Position numbers and translations under genes: made by a program
Shown here: positions 41,248 to 48,912 of the stretch, piece after piece
Layout of the letters: every line of letters begins with the position of its first letter
How positions within the stretch are numbered: position 1 is the first letter of the stretch
From: an uncultured Porphyromonadaceae bacterium
GTDB lineage: Bacteria; Bacteroidota; Bacteroidia; Bacteroidales; Muribaculaceae
Length of the DNA: 64,000 nt
Reading direction: 5' to 3'
Assembly (NCBI GenBank): GCA_900545955.1
Contig: URAU01000007.1
Location: 1 to 64,000 of the forward strand
The notes under the pieces: generated by a model
Databases searched by the model: none
What the model saw: the letters and a program-made list of their open reading frames with translations, nothing else
Told to the model about the DNA's origin: nothing

Positions 41248-41865
41248 GTGAAAAAAACGCTTAAACTCTTTCTCCTCGCCCTCGTAGCTCTCTGCGCCGC
41301 CATTCCGGCCCGCGCCGAATTCCGGTGGGGACCCACGGCCGGTATAGCCATCACTAATCTCAAGTTCAAGCAGGACCTCGTGGCCGTAGACCAGGGCGTA
41401 GGCCCCGTATTGGGTGTGCAGGGCGAGATGATGTTTCCCGGCATCGGCTTCGGCATCGACATAGGCGCGATGTATGCCATGCAGGGCGCCACGCTCAACC
41501 TCGGACAGTGGGAGATGTTTCGCGCCGACGGCTACGGCAAGGAGCGCTCCTACCTGCATACCCTCCAGATTCCCATCTCGTTGCGCTTCAAGTGGACGCG
41601 TCTCAATGGTCTGGAGGACTGGGTGGCACCCTACGCATTCGGTGGCCCGGTGTTCAACCTCACCGTGGCCCACAACTCGCTCGACGCCCTCAACTACGCC
41701 AGCGCCATAGGTATGCAGGCCGGTCTCGGCTTCGAAATCCACCGCAACTGGCAGATTCAGGCCTCCTACACCTGGGGGCTCACCTACTCGGTGAAGTTCG
41801 CCAAGCTCCTCGACTACTCCGCCCGCGAAAAATACTGGACCGTCCGCGCAGTTTACTTCTTCTAA
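41248..41865 (+). CDS. Outer-membrane beta-barrel protein (PorT-like family)
   Basis: 205 aa, starting with GTG at 41248, which gives the signal peptide MKKTLKLFLLALVALCAAIPARA. The mature protein is a small outer-membrane barrel of the PF13568 type: alternating strands (FRWGPTAGIAITNLKF, GFGIDIGAMYAMQGA, LQIPISLRFKW) and the aromatic terminus YWTVRAVYFF. Function is unknown; relatives include type IX secretion PorT and many uncharacterised porin-like proteins. It is a paralogue of the barrel encoded at 49797, sharing the N-terminal LKF strand and the VAPYAFGGPVF/VTPYVATGPDF segment. It ends a unit closed by the terminator at 41966. Confidence 0.8.
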   Translation: MKKTLKLFLLALVALCAAIPARAEFRWGPTAGIAITNLKFKQDLVAVDQGVGPVLGVQGEMMFPGIGFGIDIGAMYAMQGATLNLGQWEMFRADGYGKERSYLHTLQIPISLRFKWTRLNGLEDWVAPYAFGGPVFNLTVAHNSLDALNYASAIGMQAGLGFEIHRNWQIQASYTWGLTYSVKFAKLLDYSAREKYWTVRAVYFF

Positions 41866-41869
41866 TCGA

Positions 41870-41938
41870 GATTTATCCTGATTAATCTCGATTAAGCCCG
41901 ATTATCCGGATTAATCCCGAAAAATCCTGATTTCGGTT
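41870..41938. repeat. Degenerate tandem array, 10-bp period (GATTAATCCC type)
   Basis: Units: GATTTATCCT, GATTAATCTC, GATTAAGCCC, GATTATCCG (9), GATTAATCCC, GAAAAATCCT, GATTTCGGTT. It begins 4 nt after the barrel gene's stop codon and ends just before its terminator. A related array lies at 44641-44720. Confidence 0.85.
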
Positions 41939-41965
41939 GAGTGTAAACCGTTTTTGATTCGAAAT

Positions 41966-42016
41966 AAGCATTGTAGGCCCTCGAAAACCCGAGGTCGTCT
42001 GCAATGCTTTTCTTTT
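41966..42016 (+). terminator. Terminator after the barrel gene
   Basis: AAGCATTG (41966-41973) pairs with CAATGCTT (42002-42009), with an inner CCTCG/CGAGG helix. TTTTCTTTTT follows. Confidence 0.8.
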
Positions 42017-42053
42017 TGAACCGAAAATCAACTACCTAACAATCTATCTTTTT

Positions 42054-44066
42054 ATGAGAAAACTGTTTACACTCATGGCATGCGCAGCCCTCACCGCCGG
42101 CTCCGCATTTGCCGACATCAAAATCGGGGATGCAACCTACTCGACCCTGAAAGATGCTGTCGCCGCCGTTGCCGACGGCCAGACAATCCTAATCTCTGGA
42201 GAAGCCACATGCTCCGACCGCGCCATCACTACTAAAGACAACATTTCCTTCTCAATTGAAGGCGAAGGTACCGATGCGGTTGTAAGTTGTACAAAACGCG
42301 GCACCCAGGTTCTCCTCTGCAATCAGGGAGGCACCACTGTAAATGTGAAAAACATAACTTTCGACGGCGGCAACCGCGAATGGGATACAAACGCCGTAGT
42401 AGCCGCAGAAAAAGGCACCATGAATTTCGAGAATGTCACGTTCAAGAACTTCACCATCAACATGAAGGCTGATGCAGACAAAACAAACGCCTCCAAAAAC
42501 TGCATCTTTACCTCCAAGAACACCGGCAATTACACTCTTACCAACGTTACACTCGACAATTGCGTGGTAGCCGACGGTTTTGCAACCGCCTATACCAACC
42601 GCAACAACGGCCTTACCATCTCCGGCAATAATCCCGGCCTCTCCATCTATCCCGACGGCGTGGCCTTCCAGGCCAACAACCTCACCAACACCACCGCCAT
42701 CGACGTATATCTTACTAAGATAACTCTCGACAAGACCGTCGTAACCGGCTATACCGACCTCACCAAATTCAACTTCATCGGCGCAGCCGAGGGTTGTGGT
42801 GTTGAAGCCAACGGCAGCAACCTCGTATATGCCAAGCAGAATTATGTCGCAATGATTGGCGACACAGGCTACAAAACTATCTCCGATGCCCTCACCTCTG
42901 CTGTGGTAGCTGTAGAAGAAGGGCAGCAGACCGTTGTCAGCGTACTCGACAACTGCCAGACCGCCTCTCGCTTCCTTCCCAATCAGAAACTCAACTTCAA
43001 CATCCTTGTTGAAGCCACAGGCGACGCCAAGACCATCACCCGTTTCAATGGCTCCAACAACAACACGATGTTCGAGCTCAACAACGACTGCGGCATCTCC
43101 ACTCTCACGCTCCGCAACCTCATCCTCAAGAACGAAAACACCGCCGTAACCAACAGCATGATTGCCGTTCAGAAAGGCACGGTAGTTCTGGATAAAATTG
43201 TAGCAAACTATGCCACAAGCGCAACATCTCTCATCAATGTTAAGGAAACCGGCTGGCTCTACCTTACCGACGCTGAATTAAACCTCCCGAATGCTGAAGT
43301 TGGAAAAGTATTTGTAAATACCAACGGACACCTCCATCTCGCAGGCAACAACAGCATCGCCATCGACCTCGCAGCTGTAACTAAAGACGATAAAGGCGTA
43401 GATAAATTCGCCCGCATCCAGGTGGAAGGCGCCATGACCAACGCAACTCCCATCGCTATCAGCTGCGCCGACATGGCCGGCTACGTAGGCAAGACCCTCG
43501 TAACCGTTGCCGAAGGTGTGGAGGCTGACCCCTCGAAATTCGCCCTGCCCGCAGGATATGAATTCTCCGCTGTAGAAGGTGGTCTCGCAGTAGCCCTAAC
43601 GAAGCCCGGCGTGCCCGCTCTCGCTATCGATGAAGCTGCCAAGACCGTAACCGCAACCGCCGAAGAGGGCTGCACCGTATGGTATCAGGTAAGCGATAAC
43701 CCCGCTGCTACCGCCATGCAGGCTTTCAGCGTGCTCACTGCCGAGGAGACAGCTGCCATCGAGGCCGACGACACCTGGACTAATTCCGGCTTGCAGGTTT
43801 ACACCGTAACCGTTGAAAACGGGAAGAACTACGCTTTCGCCGCAGTTCCCGCCGGAATGACTCCTTCCATGACCCATAGCGACGCCACCGGCGTTTCTGT
43901 AAGCGCCACCGGCGTTATCACCGGCGTTGAAGGTGTAGAGGCTGATGCCGATATCAACGCACCCGTTGAATACTTCAACCTTCAGGGTCAGCCCGTGGCC
44001 AATCCTGCCAACGGCATCTACATCCGCCGCCAGGGCTCGAAAGTCGCCAAGGTAATTATCCGCTGA
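42054..44066 (+). CDS. Secreted beta-helix-like protein with type IX-like C-terminal sorting tail
   Basis: 670 aa with a signal peptide (MRKLFTLMACAALTAGSAFA). Residues about 20-480 look like a right-handed beta-helix of pectate-lyase type (TTVNVKNITFDGGNREW, MNFENVTFKNFTINM, LTNVTLDNCVV, STLTLRNLILKNENTAV), without an evident catalytic site. A beta-domain follows (about 510-620). The last ~30 residues, YFNLQGQPVANPANGIYIRRQG then KVAKVIIR, match the Bacteroidota Por/type IX sorting-tail style and are frequent in Muribaculaceae. It is probably exported or surface-attached and could be an adhesin or glycan binder. 10-bp arrays flank it on both sides and a structured RNA lies downstream. Codon use is more AT-rich than in neighbours. 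Confidence 0.7.
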   Translation: MRKLFTLMACAALTAGSAFADIKIGDATYSTLKDAVAAVADGQTILISGEATCSDRAITTKDNISFSIEGEGTDAVVSCTKRGTQVLLCNQGGTTVNVKNITFDGGNREWDTNAVVAAEKGTMNFENVTFKNFTINMKADADKTNASKNCIFTSKNTGNYTLTNVTLDNCVVADGFATAYTNRNNGLTISGNNPGLSIYPDGVAFQANNLTNTTAIDVYLTKITLDKTVVTGYTDLTKFNFIGAAEGCGVEANGSNLVYAKQNYVAMIGDTGYKTISDALTSAVVAVEEGQQTVVSVLDNCQTASRFLPNQKLNFNILVEATGDAKTITRFNGSNNNTMFELNNDCGISTLTLRNLILKNENTAVTNSMIAVQKGTVVLDKIVANYATSATSLINVKETGWLYLTDAELNLPNAEVGKVFVNTNGHLHLAGNNSIAIDLAAVTKDDKGVDKFARIQVEGAMTNATPIAISCADMAGYVGKTLVTVAEGVEADPSKFALPAGYEFSAVEGGLAVALTKPGVPALAIDEAAKTVTATAEEGCTVWYQVSDNPAATAMQAFSVLTAEETAAIEADDTWTNSGLQVYTVTVENGKNYAFAAVPAGMTPSMTHSDATGVSVSATGVITGVEGVEADADINAPVEYFNLQGQPVANPANGIYIRRQGSKVAKVIIR

Positions 44067-44241
44067 ATCACGCAAACTCCCAGGTTTCCAATATAGATTT
44101 ACATACTCGAGACACCATCCTGTCTCCCACACCATCGCAAGGGCGATGCCGCGAAACATTCCGCAGCATCGTCCTTGCTGCATCCCGCCACTTCCACCCT
44201 TTATCAGGAACATTTATCAGGAAGAGAAATGCAATTCGCAT
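44067..44241. other. Non-coding spacer after the sorting-tail protein
   Basis: No ORF supported. Two overlapping small hairpins (CATCGC/GCGATG at 44133-44148, and GATGC/GCATC between about 44146 and 44166) may form the gene's 3' end. The run CTTTATCAGGAACATTTATCAGGAAG (44200-44225) contains a short direct repeat, TTTATCAGGAA. Confidence 0.4.
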
Positions 44242-44278
44242 AAAAAAATCCGGCGTCACCTCTCGATGACAACGGATT
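44242..44278 (-). terminator. Terminator of the minus-strand structured RNA
   Basis: On the minus strand AATCCG..GTCA pairs with TGAC..CGGATT (44247-44278), followed by TTTTTT (complement of 44242-44247). No protein gene ends here, so it defines the 3' end of an RNA transcribed leftwards. Confidence 0.75.
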
Positions 44279-44530
44279 AAAGCCAAAAGGCATGATCTGT
44301 GATACTAAGTGTGAGTTGTTTGTTCTTACAACTTCAAGTGTAGAGATTATCTTACTTACATTCATCCGAAAAGTTGTCAGAAAAAGGTTGCCTTCCGTAT
44401 AGCCTCACGGCCGACAGAAAACTACCGTTTACGAATAAAATCAATAGCATAAGTCGGAACTACGATCTTATCGTGTATCGCACTAATTTACCAGCTATTT
44501 TCCTTTATTTAATCGTTTCGGCAACTTTTC
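44242..44530 (-). ncRNA. Candidate structured ncRNA, about 290 nt
   Basis: It lies between an exact-consensus promoter (44536-44566) and an intrinsic terminator in a gene-free 0.8-kb gap. Folding by eye on the minus strand: closing helix GAAAAGTTG/CAACTTTTC (44522-44530 with 44368-44376). Inside it is a stepped arm with CCG/CGG, ACG/CGT, AATAAA/TTTATT and AATAGC/GCTATT (44494-44521 with 44425-44448), capped by hairpin ACGAT-AAG-ATCGT (44462-44474). A second hairpin is CCGT/ACGG (44395-44410). A second partner for the 5' strand, GGCAACCTTTTT (44381-44392), would give an alternative fold. No ORF fits. I cannot match it to tmRNA, RNase P or SRP RNA; 6S RNA is conceivable. Confidence 0.65.
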
Positions 44531-44535
44531 AACCA

Positions 44536-44566
44536 CAAAGGTAGCTACTTCGCTCTAATACGCAAA
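44536..44566 (-). promoter_or_regulatory. Promoter of the minus-strand structured RNA
   Basis: On the minus strand TTTG (complement of 44563-44566), exactly 19 nt, TACCTTTG (complement of 44536-44543): an exact match to the consensus. No protein-coding gene lies within reach downstream. Confidence 0.8.
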
Positions 44567-44640
44567 AACATTTGCTCTCGATTTTACCTTTTGGCTACAT
44601 TTTTATGGTTAATCTTTGTTAATCAACCCGAAGAGAAGTC

Positions 44641-44720
44641 GGGATTCAGAGGGATTTTTGGGGATATAGCGGGATTAATCTCGGCTAATCCCGATTATTC
44701 CCGATTAATCGGGATGCAAC
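44641..44720. repeat. Degenerate tandem array, 10-bp period (GGGATTAATC type)
   Basis: Eight consecutive 10-mers: GGGATTCAGA, GGGATTTTTG, GGGATATAGC, GGGATTAATC, TCGGCTAATC, CCGATTATTC, CCGATTAATC, GGGATGCAAC. The core GATTAATC is shared with the array at 41870-41938 on the other side of the sorting-tail gene. Confidence 0.85.
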
Positions 44721-44824
44721 CCGACGAGGCCGGAGCAGAGGGGACCTCCCGAAGCGAAGAGGTGGCAGCCCGGATCGGCATGGCGACGGCCCGGCGTAGT
44801 TTTCTGAAGTTTTAGGCGGTTTTG

Positions 44825-44856
44825 CTTGGCTTCGCCGCCAAATAGTATTAAATTTG
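44825..44856 (+). promoter_or_regulatory. Promoter of the dTDP-sugar operon
   Basis: CTTG at 44825-44828, a 20-nt spacer and TAAATTTG at 44849-44856. Start near 44863, 28 nt before rmlB. Confidence 0.6.
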
Positions 44857-44890
44857 CATTCAGTAATTTCACGCAATCTAATCGCAAAAG

Positions 44891-46087
44891 ATGAAATATC
44901 TCGTGACCGGAGGAGCCGGATTCATAGGCTCCAATTTCGTAAAATATCTTCTGAAAGTACACGGCCCGGAGGCCGAGATCCTTATTCTCGACTCGCTGAC
45001 ATATGCAGGCAACCTGCTTACCATCAAAGATGAGATAGAACTTCCCAATGTGGAGTTCGTAAAAGGCGACATCGGCGATGCCGAACTTGTAGACCGCCTG
45101 ATGAAGGAATTCGACCCCGATTTCGTGGTAAACTTCGCCGCCGAGAGCCATGTGGACCGCTCGATTACCAATCCTCGGCTTTTTCTCGAGACCAATATCC
45201 TGGGAACGCAGACCCTCCTGGAGGCTGCACGCAAGGCGTGGCTCGACGGCACCGACGAGCAGGGACGCCCGCACTACCGCCAGGGAAAGAAATTCCTTCA
45301 GATTTCCACTGACGAGGTATACGGCTCGCTGCCGCGTACGCCCGGCCAGCCCGCGCCACTCCACCTTACCGAAGAGGTGGCATCAGTGGTGAAGGGCCGC
45401 ACTGACCTCCAGACTTTCGGCGAAGGCTTCTTCACCGAAGCCACACCGCTGTCGCCGCGCTCGCCCTATTCGGCATCAAAGACCGCTGCCGACATGCTCA
45501 CCCAGGCCTACCACGAAACCTACGGCCTCCCCATCAACATAACCCGCTGCAGCAACAACTACGGCCCCTATCAGTTCCCCGAGAAACTCATACCGCTTGT
45601 AATCAAGAACATTCTCGAAGGTCGTCATCTCCCGGTGTATGGCCGCGGCGAAAACGTGCGCGACTGGCTCTATGTCGACGACCACTGCAAGGCTATCGAC
45701 ATCGTGCTTCGCGAGGGTCGCATCGGCGAAGTCTACAATATCGGCGGCTTCAACGAGCAGGAAAACCTCGCCATAGTGAAGAGCATTATCGCAATAGTGC
45801 GTCGCCTTATGGAGGAGAGTCCCGAATACCGCAAGCAGCTAACCATCCCCGTGGAGCAAATCAATGAATCGCTCATCGCCTATGTGAAAGACCGCCCCGG
45901 CCACGATATGCGCTATGCAATAGACCCGGAGAAGATTGCAACCGAGCTGGGCTGGTTCCCAGAGACGTCGTTCCCCGTCGGCATCGAGCAGACCGTGCGC
46001 TGGTATCTCGACAATCCCGAATGGAGCGACAGCGTAACCTCCGGTTCCTACCGCGACTACTACGCGCAGATGTACAAGGACCGCTGA
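44891..46087 (+). CDS. rmlB: dTDP-glucose 4,6-dehydratase
   Basis: 398 aa extended SDR. It dehydrates dTDP-glucose to dTDP-4-keto-6-deoxyglucose. NAD-binding TGGAGFIGSNFVKYLL, catalytic STDEVYG, and YxxxK in SPYSASKTAADML; later NITRCSNNYGPYQFPEKLIPL and GRGENVRDWLYVDDHC. It is about 40 residues longer than the usual 350-360. The extra length is an insertion (about 118-190) before and after STDEVYG, common in Bacteroidales members. First gene of a four-gene dTDP-aminosugar operon with its own promoter. Confidence 0.96.
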   Translation: MKYLVTGGAGFIGSNFVKYLLKVHGPEAEILILDSLTYAGNLLTIKDEIELPNVEFVKGDIGDAELVDRLMKEFDPDFVVNFAAESHVDRSITNPRLFLETNILGTQTLLEAARKAWLDGTDEQGRPHYRQGKKFLQISTDEVYGSLPRTPGQPAPLHLTEEVASVVKGRTDLQTFGEGFFTEATPLSPRSPYSASKTAADMLTQAYHETYGLPINITRCSNNYGPYQFPEKLIPLVIKNILEGRHLPVYGRGENVRDWLYVDDHCKAIDIVLREGRIGEVYNIGGFNEQENLAIVKSIIAIVRRLMEESPEYRKQLTIPVEQINESLIAYVKDRPGHDMRYAIDPEKIATELGWFPETSFPVGIEQTVRWYLDNPEWSDSVTSGSYRDYYAQMYKDR

Positions 46088-46140
46088 CCCATCAACCAGC
46101 TCTCCTCTGAAAAAAAGAAACGACAAACCTTCACACCAGA

Positions 46141-47022
46141 ATGAAAGGCATAGTTCTCGCCGGAGGCGCCGGCACGCGCCTCAACCCCATTACCAGGGGG
46201 ATTTCCAAACAGCTTATCCCCATCTACGACAAGCCGATGATCTACTACCCGGTTTCGGTGCTCATGCTGGCCGGGATACGTGAGATACTCATAATTTCCA
46301 CGCCTCAGGACCTTCCGGCTTTCCGCCGCATGCTCGGTTCGGGCGAAGAGATTGGCGTAAACTTCCATTACGCCGAGCAGCCGCGTCCCGAAGGGCTCGC
46401 CCAGGCGTTCATCATCGGCCGCGACTTCATCGGCGACGACGACGTATGTCTGGTGCTGGGCGACAACATTTTCTACGGCCAGGGATTCTCGGGAATGCTG
46501 CGCGACGCCACAGCCATCGCATCCGAACGGCGTGAGGCAACCGTATTCGCCTATCCGGTGAAAGACCCGCAGCGCTACGGGGTGGTATCGATCGGCCCCG
46601 ACGGACGCGCCACCAAAATCGAGGAGAAGCCCCAGAAGCCCGAAAGCGACAACGCCGTGGTCGGACTTTACTTCTATCCCAACGATGTGGTCGACATCGC
46701 TGCCGACGTGCGTCCCTCAGCCCGCGGCGAGCTGGAAATAACGTCGGTCAACAACGCCTATCTCGACCAGCGCCGTCTAAATGTAAAGCGCTTCGGCCGC
46801 GGATTCGCCTGGCTCGACACCGGCACAATCGACTCGCTCATGGAGGCGGCCAACTTTATTCAGGCAATCGAAAACCGCCAGGGTTTCAAGGTGGCTGTGC
46901 TCGAAGAGATTGCTTTCCGCATGGGCTGGATTGACTCCACGCGCCTGCTCGCCCTCGGCAAAGAGATGGCCAACAACGACTACGGCCAATACCTGATAAA
47001 TCTCGCCAAAAACGGCATCTGA
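46141..47022 (+). CDS. rmlA: Glucose-1-phosphate thymidylyltransferase
   Basis: 293 aa. It makes dTDP-glucose from dTTP and glucose-1-phosphate, the first step of the pathway. N-terminal GIVLAGGAGTRLNPITRGISKQL is the nucleotidyltransferase signature, followed by PIYDKPMIYYPVSVLMLAGI, VLGDNIFYGQGF, VVGLYFYPNDVVD and FAWLDTGTIDSLMEA. Full length. Lies 53 nt after rmlB; the next gene is a 3,4-ketoisomerase rather than rmlC/rmlD. The product is therefore an aminodeoxysugar, not rhamnose. Confidence 0.97.
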   Translation: MKGIVLAGGAGTRLNPITRGISKQLIPIYDKPMIYYPVSVLMLAGIREILIISTPQDLPAFRRMLGSGEEIGVNFHYAEQPRPEGLAQAFIIGRDFIGDDDVCLVLGDNIFYGQGFSGMLRDATAIASERREATVFAYPVKDPQRYGVVSIGPDGRATKIEEKPQKPESDNAVVGLYFYPNDVVDIAADVRPSARGELEITSVNNAYLDQRRLNVKRFGRGFAWLDTGTIDSLMEAANFIQAIENRQGFKVAVLEEIAFRMGWIDSTRLLALGKEMANNDYGQYLINLAKNGI

Positions 47023-47088
47023 GTATCCTGCCGGCATCAGCCGTAAATACACTTCCGGATACGATTTTTATAAAACAGCAAAAAAACG

Positions 47089-47517
47089 ATGGAAAAGATG
47101 CCTTCACGGCCCTGCCTGATCAGCCTCCCGCGCATTGCCGACCCGCGCGGCAGCCTCTCGGTGGTGCAGGGTGGAGAAGTGATTCCGTTCGAAATCAAGC
47201 GCGCGTACTGGATATACGACGTACCCGCCGGAGGCGAACGCGGAGGCCACGCACACCGCGCCATGAGCCAGCTGCTCGTGGCCGTGGCCGGCAGCTTCAA
47301 CGTAAACCTATCCGACGGCCACAGCTGGCATACCTACACGCTCAACCGCCCCTTCACAGGGTTGCTCATACCACCCGGCATCTGGCGCACACTCGACAAC
47401 TTTTCGTCGGGCGCCGTTTGCCTTTCGATTGTCTCGACTCCCTACGACACAGCCGACTATATCTACGATTACGACGAATTCCAGCGTCTCACGGCCGATA
47501 CCGAGCCAAGGCTCTGA
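47089..47517 (+). CDS. dTDP-4-keto-6-deoxyhexose 3,4-ketoisomerase (FdtA/QdtA family)
   Basis: 142-aa cupin. ADPRGSLSVVQGGEVIPFEIKR is the family start. GERGGHAHRAMSQLLVAVAGS carries the histidines of the active site, and PPGIWRTLDNFSSGAVCLSIVST the second cupin motif. Such enzymes shift the keto group of dTDP-4-keto-6-deoxyglucose to C3, giving either the galacto (FdtA) or gluco (QdtA) isomer. The choice cannot be read reliably. Together with rmlA/rmlB and the downstream aminotransferase it defines a dTDP-3-amino-3,6-dideoxyhexose route (Fuc3N or Qui3N). Starts 66 nt after rmlA. Confidence 0.9.
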   Translation: MEKMPSRPCLISLPRIADPRGSLSVVQGGEVIPFEIKRAYWIYDVPAGGERGGHAHRAMSQLLVAVAGSFNVNLSDGHSWHTYTLNRPFTGLLIPPGIWRTLDNFSSGAVCLSIVSTPYDTADYIYDYDEFQRLTADTEPRL

Positions 47518-47539
47518 CCCACATTTCCATCCACTGCCA

Positions 47540-48724
47540 ATGAATCCCGGAATACGCTACCCGTTTCTCGACCTCGCCACCGTCAACGCGCCGTATGCTG
47601 ACGAAATCGCGGCGCGACTGGCCGATGTTGTGGCCCGCGGGCGCTATGTGGGCGGCCCGGAAGTGGATGAATTCGAGGCGCGGCTGCGCCACGTCTCCGG
47701 AGCGGACTTCGCCATAGGCGTAAGCAACGGCCTGGACGCCCTGCGCCTGATTCTTCTCGGCTACATCAGGCTTGGCCGTCTGCAGCCGGGCGACGAGGTG
47801 ATAGTTCCTGCCAACACTTATATCGCCTCGGTTCTTGCCATAACCCACGCAGACCTTGTGGCCGTGCTCGCCGAACCCGACGCACTTACCTCCAACCTCG
47901 ACACGTCGCGGCTGGAAGAGCTGATCGGACCGCGCACGCGCGCCATAATGCCTGTGCATCTCTACGGACGCGTATGTTTCGACGATGCGCTCATAAGCGC
48001 GGCCCGACGCCACAATCTGCTCGTAATCGAGGACAACGCCCAGGCCATCGGGGCAGTCTCGGCCAACGACGGGCTGAACGGCACGCGAACCACCGGCTCC
48101 CTCGGCCACGCCGCCGCCTTCAGCTTCTATCCTACCAAAAACATCGGCGGCATGGGCGACGCCGGCGCCGTAACCACCTCCGACCCTGAACTGGCTGCTA
48201 CAGTACGCGCGCTCGCCAACTACGGCGCCGACCGGCGCTACCACAACATCCACGCAGGCTTCAACTGTCGCCTCGATACGATGCAGGCGGCTGTGCTCAA
48301 CGTGAAGCTGCCGCACACCGCCGACGAAAACGCCATGCGGCGCTCCATCGCCCGCATCTATTGCGAAGAAATCCGCCATCCCGATATTCGCCTGCCGCTT
48401 ATGACCGACGATTGCGTGTTCCACCAGTTCGTAATCCACACCGACCGACGCGACGAGCTTACGGCCTATCTCACCTCCAACGGCATAGGGTGGGACATGC
48501 ACTACGCCACGCCACCCCATCTACAGCCATGTTACCGCGCCGAACGCTCCTGGGCGGATAATGCCGGAATTATCCGGACTCCGTCTGGCCCCCTGCGTCT
48601 TCCCAAAGGCGGACTTTCCATAACCGAGCACCTTGCAGACACTCTTCTAAGCCTTCCGATCTCCCGCTGCACCACACAAAAAGATGCCCGCGAAATCGCA
48701 GACATCATCAACAACTGGGCCTAA
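47540..48724 (+). CDS. DegT/DnrJ/EryC1-family sugar 3-aminotransferase (FdtB/QdtB type)
   Basis: 394 aa from ATG 47540. A longer frame from 47429 overlaps the previous gene and adds a nonsense N-terminus, while MNPGIRYPFLDLATVNAPY is the family start. PLP lysine in FSFYPTKNIGGMGDAGA; other signatures are GRYVGGPEVDEFE, GVSNGLDALRLIL, VPANTYIASVLAI, PVHLYGR, VIEDNAQAIGA and ANYGADRRYHNIHAGFNCRLDTMQAA. It transfers an amino group from glutamate to C3 of the keto sugar, finishing dTDP-3-amino-3,6-dideoxyhexose. An acetyltransferase or glycosyltransferase usually follows; neither does here. The stop is followed by a 9-bp array. Confidence 0.92.
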   Translation: MNPGIRYPFLDLATVNAPYADEIAARLADVVARGRYVGGPEVDEFEARLRHVSGADFAIGVSNGLDALRLILLGYIRLGRLQPGDEVIVPANTYIASVLAITHADLVAVLAEPDALTSNLDTSRLEELIGPRTRAIMPVHLYGRVCFDDALISAARRHNLLVIEDNAQAIGAVSANDGLNGTRTTGSLGHAAAFSFYPTKNIGGMGDAGAVTTSDPELAATVRALANYGADRRYHNIHAGFNCRLDTMQAAVLNVKLPHTADENAMRRSIARIYCEEIRHPDIRLPLMTDDCVFHQFVIHTDRRDELTAYLTSNGIGWDMHYATPPHLQPCYRAERSWADNAGIIRTPSGPLRLPKGGLSITEHLADTLLSLPISRCTTQKDAREIADIINNWA

Positions 48725-48731
48725 AAAAAAG

Positions 48732-48850
48732 CCTCAGGGACCTCAACAACCTTAAAGGACACAGCTTTACCTTAGAGATCTTAAATTCCTTAAAGGCCTT
48801 TAAGACCTTAACGACTTTAGAGACCTTAGAGACCTCAGAGTCCTTAAAGA
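48732..48850. repeat. Degenerate tandem array, 9-bp period (CCTTAGAGA type)
   Basis: From 48770 to 48850 nine 9-mers follow without a break: CCTTAGAGA, TCTTAAATT, CCTTAAAGG, CCTTTAAGA, CCTTAACGA, CTTTAGAGA, CCTTAGAGA, CCTCAGAGT, CCTTAAAGA. Three more (CCTCAGGGA, CCTCAACAA, CCTTAAAGG) precede them at 48732-48758, with an 11-nt spacer. It lies between the 3' ends of convergent genes, 8 nt after the aminotransferase stop. Confidence 0.9.
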
Positions 48851-48912
48851 GACAAAAAAGCCGGCGAGCCATCGGCTGCCAGCTTTAAAACTTCAAAATT
48901 CAGAATTATTCT

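Noticed and set aside
44242..44530. tmRNA, RNase P RNA or SRP RNA for the minus-strand RNA
   Set aside because: I found no tRNA-like ends and tag frame, no RNase P core motifs and no SRP GGAAG/AGCA tetraloop domain.
47429..47539. Start of the sugar aminotransferase at ATG 47429
   Set aside because: It overlaps the ketoisomerase out of frame and adds a low-complexity N-terminus; ATG 47540 gives the normal family start.
48770..48850. 9-bp array read as a leucine-rich repeat peptide or as a CRISPR array
   Set aside because: There is no start codon or flanking coding sequence. Units are 9 bp, degenerate and without spacers, so neither reading holds.
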